Below, one piece after another: positions 23,899 through 30,220 of a stretch of DNA of 30,220 nucleotides. Both the position numbers and the translations under genes were made by a program. The notes beneath the pieces are model-generated. The model was not told the DNA's origin. It did no database searches and saw nothing but the letters and a program-made list of their open reading frames with translations. Each line of letters begins with the position of its first letter. Positions within the stretch are counted from its first letter, which is position 1. Source of the DNA: a virus; the IMG/VR virus record IMGVR_UViG_3300017744_000090, positions 1 through 30,220 of that record; one strand, given 5' to 3'.

Positions 23899-26800
23899 AT
23901 GTCAAGTATATCAAGTATCAACAGTAACTCGTCAGTAATTAATGTAGGTAGAACCACGCCGGTTTCACCTGGCTCCCAAACAGCAGACAAATCTATACCT
24001 GTTGTAATGGCTTCTGATCAATCTGCAATCCCAGTAGAAGAGCAAAACAAGGTACAATCTGAAGTTGCACTATCGCTTCTAGGTATTCCAAGAGCAGAAG
24101 TTGCACTAGGTATCTTTGCTGATGTAAACACTTATGATGTTAACCCGTCTGAGTGGTCGATGAAGCCAGCATATCATGTCAATGGTGATGGGGTTAAGCA
24201 TCTACCCACAGAGGCGGGCGCACTTGTAGAAGCATCAAGAAACAAGACAGCAGTACTGACATCTAAGCGTTTCTTCAGATATCAACCTGGTCGTGTATCT
24301 GCGGCTACATTTGGTATTAAGAGTTCTGTATCTGTTGCAGACTTTGCAGAAAATCCAGTTATTCGTAAGTATGGTATTTACGATAAGTATGATGGTTATT
24401 ATTGGGAAACTCGAAACAATGGTAAAGAAGACAACTTTGGTGTTGTAAGAAGAACACAGTCACTACAATATTCCCCAGTAAGTCCTTATGGTCTGGCAGG
24501 TATAACACCAAGACGAGGTGAAGATAATCTGGGCGATGAAAATGCGCCTACTATAGACAATAATCAATTAGATGATTATAGAATTGTTGGTCTTGGTGCG
24601 GCAGAGGGCTCTGAGGTTCTAGGCGACTTTATAAGTGATAGAAAAATATTGACAGAATTGCGTTACGAGTTCATAGACGCAGTTTTGGCTAGAGCGTTCG
24701 CAGATATTGGTAATGGTGGTAACTTAACAGCCACTAGTGTTACGATTCATAAAGGTACTACTACAGATGCGGCTGCCGCTCAAATTAGTCTGAATACAAC
24801 ATCAGGCTTTTATAATGATCTTGCATTTGCATATAATGAGTCCATAGGAAAACTCGGCTATTTGACTGGCGAGCAAATGGAAGCTAAATGTAAGCGTGAC
24901 CTAGACTACTGGATTGGTAACTTCTTATTAGATTTAAAATGGGGTGGTACTGCACACACTAAATGGAATACAACAAACTTCGGTATAACAACTGGTACTT
25001 CAAATGGTACATGGCAAGTAGGGCAGTCAGTAGGTGTATTCCCAAATATCAGTCTATTCGAAGGTCCAATTCATGCGGCAATGTATGACGAACTTAACTC
25101 TGGTACTGGTGTTCTTGCGGCGGCTGGCTTGAGTGATGCGGCTGAAACTAAGTTAAAGAGTTTGGTTCAATCAGTAATTCAAGTAGCATTCCCTGTCAAT
25201 GGAACAAATCCAACTGCATTTGTTCCACAAATTCCGACTTCTAGTGACTACGGCACACGAGGTGCATTAGACACATTCTATGATGTTAAGAGAAACTTTT
25301 GGTCATATTATGTAACTACGAAAAAAGCACCGATACCTTTAAGTCAAGTTCAGCCGAATAAAACTTACACAGTTCTTACTGGTGGTGGTTCAGGGCAAAA
25401 TACTTACGGCGGAACTGATAGTGCTATAACTGATTTCCAAGCGGCATCGGCAGAATTTAATGCTCAAACATTAGCTGATAATGTGTACCCCGGTCGAGTT
25501 TTCTCTACAGTAGGCACTCTGCCAGGTACACCTACTGCGGGTGATGATGAAGCACAAGTGTTAGAACTTATTACTTATACTATGGCGGCGAAAGGCTCAT
25601 CATCAAATTCTACCAGTACATCGGTTACCAGTAATGCGTTAAGATTGTTTGATAGCCTAACTCAAGCTGAAGTAGAACAAGTTATCAAAGATAAGTGTCA
25701 GCGTGATGTTGGCTATATCATCGATGGATATAAGAATGATCTGATTGGTGGTGGTGATGCAGAAACAACATATAACATGCATATGTTTTGCAGAGGTACT
25801 GGCATGTCAGTATACTCTCAAAGAAACTCTGACGGTTCATTAACTGAGCCAGATAGACACGGTGTTCTTAAAGGTATAATACAAAAAGACTTGACTTCTT
25901 TCGGCGCAGATACTGCACAAATTGCGAAACAAAATGATCTTGCTCAGAGAGTAGTTAATAACTTCACAAACGAAGACATTAAAACAATGTCTGTTGGTAA
26001 TAGACCATTCCCAGGTAACTTGATCACTCTTCGTGATGGTCTTGTTCATGTTCATGCGGGTGTCTATGACCCGTCTCTACTTAAAGACGCTAAACCAACA
26101 AAGACAATAGCTACTAACACTGCTAATCAAGATGCTGGGTATGTAAACAGAGTGGCAACTCAATTTAAATTGACAGAAGGTAATGTTACTTTTGGTCAAC
26201 ATGTTAAAATTAGTTGGTCTGGTGGTGACGATGAAATTCAAATACAAGCCGCATCTCCAGAACTTGTTAAAATACACAAGGGAGAAGTGCTTCGAGTTAG
26301 AAGAGTACTTGGACCTAAGGGTAATGAGTTTACATTAGTAAAAGCTGATGGCACTAATTTCAATGAAACAGCTAAGAGTCACATTCCATTAACTGTAGCA
26401 CTCACTGCGTCTAATATAACAGCAATGGGAACTATATTCATTGACACAACTGCTCCATTCATTTTCCCTAGAGACTATGACCTAGATTTAATTAGTTCTG
26501 TCGATGAAACATACACATCAGAAATAATGACGACAGCAGACAGCACTACAAACTATGCGAATGATGGTTCATCAGCAGGGTCAGGGCCAGCTTCTCAGAG
26601 AGTGTACAAACACTATGCGGCTGATGCTCAGTTGAATACTGGTTCGGCCCCAATAGGTGGTATGTTCCCATACATGTATGCATTTGAGGACAACTTATTA
26701 GACATAAATCTAGAAGAAAAACATTTAGGCTTTATTAATACAGCAATTAATACGACTAATAGCACTAATGTAGATATTATAAGAAGCCAAATCGATAATG

Positions 26801-28734
26801 TAAACTTTTATCCAGAATATGTAAACTGGATCAAGAATAATGTTAAGCCAGAGTACTGGGGCGTTTACGAGTATCGAGTGCCTCGCTCAAGATTTAGTCA
26901 TGACCCTCTTGATGGTAAACTTTCTAGTGCTGAGGCTCTAGCCTATGGTGGTGAAAGAAGGGGTTCTAGATATAGAGTTTACAGTGATTTAGCTACGGGC
27001 CCGCAGGGGACTGCTAGACCTGGTGAGATTTATGCAAACTCAGAAGGTACACAAAGCAAACAAAATAGTCTGTACGAGTATGACTTCACTAAAGTAACGA
27101 TGCTTAAAATTGAGTTCTCGTGGTATGGTGCGGTAGGTGCATTGTTCCTTGCGTATGTTCCAGTTGATAATGGCGAAGCGAGATGGGTACGAGTACATCA
27201 CCTAAGAGCATCGAATCAGTTGAAGATTGCATCTCTTGGTAACGCAACACTACCAATCACTTACACAACTTATGGTGGTGGTAGTCTGTATTGTCTAGGT
27301 GATGGAGAAGATACTCTTAATCAACAGGGTTATGGAAACTTATCTCATCACATTGTTAAGTATGGTGCTTCATACTACATCGATGGTGGTGACCGTGGTA
27401 CTGTTCGTCTATACAGTCACAACAACCAAGATACTGTTTCAGCTAGAGGTAAGAGATTTGCTGTAACTGGTAATGGTTCTTATGCTAACAACACTTCTAT
27501 TGATGGTGAAAGTGCAAGTACGCCTTGCTTAAATGTTACAGAAACTCATACCATAGGCGCATTGAAAGTAGAAAGTAGCTTTGCTGTCAATGGTAGTAAT
27601 GGTGTACTGAATGGTTTAACAACTGGTTCAGAGCCACAAGAAGGCGACTTTATCGTAGTTACTGGTAATCAAAATGATGGTGGTCAGTTCCCAGACGGCA
27701 CATATAAAGTTGCGTCTTCTGGTAGCGGTACGATAACACTTCAGACAGCAGGTGGTGCCGCAATTAGTGGTGGATCGAATGATACCTCACCAACTGGAAC
27801 ATATACTCATACGAGATTGATAGACCCAATATTCTATATGGGCGCAAAAGTTAAAACAGATAGTCTTTTGGATCAAAATGTTAAAGTAGTTTGGGCAAAA
27901 ACAACTAGTAATACTAACAAGGTCTTCTTATCGTCTGAATTGCAATCTCAGAGTAATATATCTCTACTTCCAGATAGAGCGGCGACAGTTTACGGCATCG
28001 AAACCAAAAAGTCTATCAAATCAACTCGTGAGGGTAATGTTGTTCGTAACAGAGTTCAGGTGTACCCAACCAAGATGTCGTCTGCTAATATTGGTGACGA
28101 TACAGTAAGACTTCGCTTTAAGAAAACCCCAACATTCCAGACTGCTGTTGCGCCTACAGGCACATATCAGTTACAGGGTGATTATGCTATAACCAACACT
28201 AATGAACCACTTGTTGCTACTTCGGGCAGTGCAAATTTCCTTTTGAATAATCAAAGCACTTTTGGTTGGTTCAGAGGTCGTATTGTATCTGAAGCAGTCA
28301 CTGTTTTTGGTAGACTATATAGAGAAGTAGATTCATATTATTTTGAGTTACTAGAGTCGTTTGAAGGCGAGATAACACTAATCAATGGTGGCTTCTTCAT
28401 GCCAGACTACAAGTTCCAAGCAGACGGTGCAATTGTTGATTATGTCCCTGCGATTAGCACTAAATTTTCGGAAGAGAAAGAGGGGCTTAGTTCTGTAGAG
28501 ATAGCATCTAATAGTGTTGTGCCAATTGCGGGTACTGGTATAAATGTTGCAACTACCTATCTTCGGGTTGGTACTGAGCAATTTGATTTAAGCCCATACT
28601 TCGATTATAATAAAGAGTATCTATCATTTCCTTTGACGGATATTGCAGATAGTTTATACTTTGCTGTTGACTCTGACACAGCAAGTACAAACACTGACGA
28701 AATTAGCTTGGGTGTAACATGGGAAGAGCAGTAG
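23899..28734 (+). CDS. Giant virion/fibre structural protein, paralogue A
   Basis: The product is 1611 residues. The N-terminus is polar with S-I-P-V-V-M-A-S-D-Q-S-A-I-P-V, a motif typical of large marine phage structural proteins, followed by L-L-G-I-P-R-A-E and R-F-F-R-Y-Q-P-G-R (about residue 130). A long inserted region (about 24460-27090) holds two C-x-R-D helical repeats (24876-24960 and 25678-25780). The frame then returns to V-T-M-L-K-I-E-F-S-W-Y-G (near 27095), and the C-terminal part is beta-rich. The conserved blocks recur in the next gene, so the two are paralogues. The start has AGGA at 23888-23891 overlapping the end of the previous gene, and the next gene begins three bases after its stop. 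I recognise the protein type (virion structural, probably fibre or baseplate periphery) but not a T4 counterpart or biochemical role. Confidence 0.72.
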   Translation: MSSISSINSNSSVINVGRTTPVSPGSQTADKSIPVVMASDQSAIPVEEQNKVQSEVALSLLGIPRAEVALGIFADVNTYDVNPSEWSMKPAYHVNGDGVKHLPTEAGALVEASRNKTAVLTSKRFFRYQPGRVSAATFGIKSSVSVADFAENPVIRKYGIYDKYDGYYWETRNNGKEDNFGVVRRTQSLQYSPVSPYGLAGITPRRGEDNLGDENAPTIDNNQLDDYRIVGLGAAEGSEVLGDFISDRKILTELRYEFIDAVLARAFADIGNGGNLTATSVTIHKGTTTDAAAAQISLNTTSGFYNDLAFAYNESIGKLGYLTGEQMEAKCKRDLDYWIGNFLLDLKWGGTAHTKWNTTNFGITTGTSNGTWQVGQSVGVFPNISLFEGPIHAAMYDELNSGTGVLAAAGLSDAAETKLKSLVQSVIQVAFPVNGTNPTAFVPQIPTSSDYGTRGALDTFYDVKRNFWSYYVTTKKAPIPLSQVQPNKTYTVLTGGGSGQNTYGGTDSAITDFQAASAEFNAQTLADNVYPGRVFSTVGTLPGTPTAGDDEAQVLELITYTMAAKGSSSNSTSTSVTSNALRLFDSLTQAEVEQVIKDKCQRDVGYIIDGYKNDLIGGGDAETTYNMHMFCRGTGMSVYSQRNSDGSLTEPDRHGVLKGIIQKDLTSFGADTAQIAKQNDLAQRVVNNFTNEDIKTMSVGNRPFPGNLITLRDGLVHVHAGVYDPSLLKDAKPTKTIATNTANQDAGYVNRVATQFKLTEGNVTFGQHVKISWSGGDDEIQIQAASPELVKIHKGEVLRVRRVLGPKGNEFTLVKADGTNFNETAKSHIPLTVALTASNITAMGTIFIDTTAPFIFPRDYDLDLISSVDETYTSEIMTTADSTTNYANDGSSAGSGPASQRVYKHYAADAQLNTGSAPIGGMFPYMYAFEDNLLDINLEEKHLGFINTAINTTNSTNVDIIRSQIDNVNFYPEYVNWIKNNVKPEYWGVYEYRVPRSRFSHDPLDGKLSSAEALAYGGERRGSRYRVYSDLATGPQGTARPGEIYANSEGTQSKQNSLYEYDFTKVTMLKIEFSWYGAVGALFLAYVPVDNGEARWVRVHHLRASNQLKIASLGNATLPITYTTYGGGSLYCLGDGEDTLNQQGYGNLSHHIVKYGASYYIDGGDRGTVRLYSHNNQDTVSARGKRFAVTGNGSYANNTSIDGESASTPCLNVTETHTIGALKVESSFAVNGSNGVLNGLTTGSEPQEGDFIVVTGNQNDGGQFPDGTYKVASSGSGTITLQTAGGAAISGGSNDTSPTGTYTHTRLIDPIFYMGAKVKTDSLLDQNVKVVWAKTTSNTNKVFLSSELQSQSNISLLPDRAATVYGIETKKSIKSTREGNVVRNRVQVYPTKMSSANIGDDTVRLRFKKTPTFQTAVAPTGTYQLQGDYAITNTNEPLVATSGSANFLLNNQSTFGWFRGRIVSEAVTVFGRLYREVDSYYFELLESFEGEITLINGGFFMPDYKFQADGAIVDYVPAISTKFSEEKEGLSSVEIASNSVVPIAGTGINVATTYLRVGTEQFDLSPYFDYNKEYLSFPLTDIADSLYFAVDSDTASTNTDEISLGVTWEEQ
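24876..24960 (+). repeat. C-x-R-D helical module, copy 1 (protein repeat)
   Basis: The segment encodes a K-C-K-R-D-L-D-Y-W-I-x10-G-G-T-A pattern. It pairs with 25678-25780 in the same protein (K-C-Q-R-D-V-G-Y-I-I, then G-G-G-D-A). Cys-Arg-Asp repeats of this kind are common in marine myovirus structural proteins. Similarity is at the protein level; the DNA has diverged. Confidence 0.6.
25678..25780 (+). repeat. C-x-R-D helical module, copy 2 (protein repeat)
   Basis: The segment encodes I-K-D-K-C-Q-R-D-V-G-Y-I-I-D-G-Y, then L-I-G-G-G-D-A-E-T-T-Y, matching the copy at 24876-24960. It lies inside the region that paralogue B lacks. Confidence 0.6.
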
Positions 28735-28737
28735 TTT

Positions 28738-30220
28738 ATGGCAAAGCAAATAAAGATTGGATTCGACAAAACGCCGGCTCCAATCACAAAGCAGTTTATA
28801 CAACTTATAGACATAGAAGGTACGCCATTATTTGATGATGCGGGCAATCCTCTGATGACTGAGGAAAATGCCGCCCTTACATCACTAACAATATCGGAAA
28901 ATTCACTACCTGTTCATGTTAATAACAACACCGCCATCCCAAATGGCGGTGAGGCTATACCTATTATAGAGCAGTTTAAAGAAACTTCTCAGGTTAGTTC
29001 TTCATTACTGGGTGTCCCTAGAGCAGAGACACAGCTTTCTCTTTTTTCTGATGTTGCTACATACGGTCTAGACACCGAGAACTGGGATGCGAGTGATATA
29101 TACAGAAGTCATAGCAACGACCCATATCAATGGTATCAAAAGAAGCATCCAATTCATGGTAGAAGATCGAATGTAAGATTCTATGAGGGGTCTGATGAGC
29201 AAGCACTATATCTAAGAGCGTTCCCTAGCCAATACGCATATCCAGAAGGCACTAAAGAGCAAAAGAGAGAGTTTCCATCCAATCAGTTCATGAAATACAT
29301 GAAATTTATTGCTATGGGTAGATATTTTTACAACTATTTCTTACCAATAAACAAAACCTTTGCTGAAACAAACTTCTTGACCGCAACTGATGCCAGTATA
29401 ATTAAACAAGGCCCAGATGAAGAAGTGGTTAACGCATATCAATTTCCAAGTGGAGAAGCAACAGTACAATGGGAAAATAGTAACGAATGGTTTGATGTAA
29501 AGTATGGGCATGTAGATATACAAGAGTCTTTTGATGCAATCGAAAGATGGACAGCATTCTACGACAAAATAAATCTTAGCACAGACGAATACCCAGCTTT
29601 CCCAGAGTCTTATATAGAAAACTTTCAAGAAGAGATAAGAGATGCGGCCAGACTGAACGGCTTCAAGGCTATACCTGATTATGTGAAAATAAGACAACAC
29701 CTGTCTAGTGAAGACACTCGACCTGGCGGCGGTTCAAGCGAAACTCTCTATGGCATACTTCAGAGTAAAAGATCGTTTAGATATCAGCCGGGTCGTTCTA
29801 GTGGCTTTACTTTTGGCGCAAGAATGGTTGCTGGCGACCCAACATCACAGGCTCAAATTGCAGAGTGGGGTTGCTCAAATAGTACTGACGAATATATGTT
29901 CCAATTAAAGGGTAGTCAGTTTAATATCATAAGAAGAAGTACTGTTCGTATGCCAGATGAACTTCTCACTAGACAGGGCTTATCTGTAAATGATCAAAAA
30001 TCTACTAAAGTAACTCAATATGGTATTGGTAACGAAAGTCGTCTTTGGGAAACAGTAATTAGAAGAGATAAGTTTAATGGAGACAGACTCTTAGGTGATG
30101 GACCTTCTGGCTATATATTGTCATTTGAAGATGTTACGATGTATAAAGTTGAGTTCTCTTGGTACGGTGCAATTGGTGCTAAGTTTTACGCATATATTCC
30201 AGTAGAAAATGATGAAGCAA
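28738..30220 (+). CDS. Giant virion/fibre structural protein, paralogue B (3' partial)
   Basis: The frame starting at ATG 28738, with GGGAAGAG nine bases upstream, stays open to the right edge: 494 codons plus one base, so the gene continues beyond the window. It is paralogous to the preceding gene: S-L-L-G-V-P-R-A-E near residue 90, S-K-R-S-F-R-Y-Q-P-G-R near residue 345, I-I-R-R-S-T-V, then V-T-M-Y-K-V-E-F-S-W-Y-G-A-I-G near residue 467, each matching a block of paralogue A in the same order. Between the first two blocks it has its own Tyr/Phe/Glu-rich helical section (about residues 120-320) not found in A. Between the last two it has only about 69 residues where A has about 880. Probable virion fibre or baseplate-periphery protein; no T4 equivalent recognised. 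Confidence 0.8.
   Translation, partial: MAKQIKIGFDKTPAPITKQFIQLIDIEGTPLFDDAGNPLMTEENAALTSLTISENSLPVHVNNNTAIPNGGEAIPIIEQFKETSQVSSSLLGVPRAETQLSLFSDVATYGLDTENWDASDIYRSHSNDPYQWYQKKHPIHGRRSNVRFYEGSDEQALYLRAFPSQYAYPEGTKEQKREFPSNQFMKYMKFIAMGRYFYNYFLPINKTFAETNFLTATDASIIKQGPDEEVVNAYQFPSGEATVQWENSNEWFDVKYGHVDIQESFDAIERWTAFYDKINLSTDEYPAFPESYIENFQEEIRDAARLNGFKAIPDYVKIRQHLSSEDTRPGGGSSETLYGILQSKRSFRYQPGRSSGFTFGARMVAGDPTSQAQIAEWGCSNSTDEYMFQLKGSQFNIIRRSTVRMPDELLTRQGLSVNDQKSTKVTQYGIGNESRLWETVIRRDKFNGDRLLGDGPSGYILSFEDVTMYKVEFSWYGAIGAKFYAYIPVENDEA
28930..28950 (+). other. Perfect 8-bp inverted repeat (hairpin) in coding sequence
   Basis: ACCGCCAT (28930-28937), loop CCCAA, then ATGGCGGT (28943-28950) form a GC-rich stem about 190 bases into paralogue B. 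No T-run follows, so it does not look like an intrinsic terminator. It may be a structured mRNA element or chance. Confidence 0.5.

Noticed and set aside
28930-28950. Hairpin as an intrinsic terminator
   Set aside because: It lies within a coding frame and is followed by GAGGCTATAC, not a T-run.
29341-29700. 119-codon minus-strand open frame near the right edge
   Set aside because: It is the antisense shadow of the partial paralogue B frame, which has clear homology to the preceding gene.
20323-30220. Diversity-generating retroelement targeting the fibre genes
   Set aside because: No reverse transcriptase and no adenine-biased template/variable repeat pair were seen in the window.
1-30220. 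tRNA genes, CRISPR arrays, insertion sequences, integrase or attachment sites
   Set aside because: None was recognisable. Coding is nearly continuous on one strand and gaps are at most 45 bases.

Overview
The window is a strand-uniform, AT-rich stretch of a tailed-phage genome. It carries the baseplate and tail-fibre module of a T4-like (myovirus) phage. The order M15 peptidase/hub-like protein, gp25, gp6, gp7, YHYH-family protein, gp8, a very large DUF4815-like protein, a small coiled-coil protein and a gp10-like protein, followed by giant fibre-type proteins, is the one I associate with marine T4-like phages such as those of cyanobacteria, SAR11 and other marine bacteria. The host cannot be named: there are no tRNAs, auxiliary metabolic genes, integrase or host genes here. 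Every gene lies on the + strand, coding density is almost complete, and the longest gaps between genes are 38 and 45 bases, so no unexplained stretch of 300 bases or more exists.

Layout: (i) 1-1800, the 3' part of a large virion protein that enters the window from upstream, with a Gly/Thr/Ser-rich repeat region, a helical middle and a C-terminal zinc peptidase (M15) domain. (ii) 1839-12481, the baseplate wedge genes 25, 6, 7 and 8, with a YHYH-family gene between 7 and 8. (iii) 12498-20277, a 1985-residue DUF4815-like baseplate/tail protein, a 61-residue coiled-coil protein and a gp10-like protein with a tail-collar C-terminus. (iv) 20323 to the right edge, a beta-helix fibre protein and two tandem paralogous giant structural proteins. 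The last of these is cut by the window end.

Two perfect T4-type late promoter octamers (TATAAATA) sit in the only two sizeable intergenic gaps, at 1806-1813 and 20284-20291. They split the region into a wedge operon (25 to 10) and a fibre operon. Within the wedge operon, genes are linked by TAATG or ATGA overlaps that suggest translational coupling.

No unknown enzymatic or defence system is evident; this is virion architecture. The unusual content is in the proteins: a cupredoxin-like domain with an amicyanin-type ligand pattern inside gp7; a 57-residue segment, one third arginine and rich in tyrosine, inserted in a beta-sandwich of the DUF4815-like protein; a YHYH-family protein that has lost the YHYH motif; a small module scattered over at least four different structural proteins; and a paralogue pair differing by a very large internal insertion.
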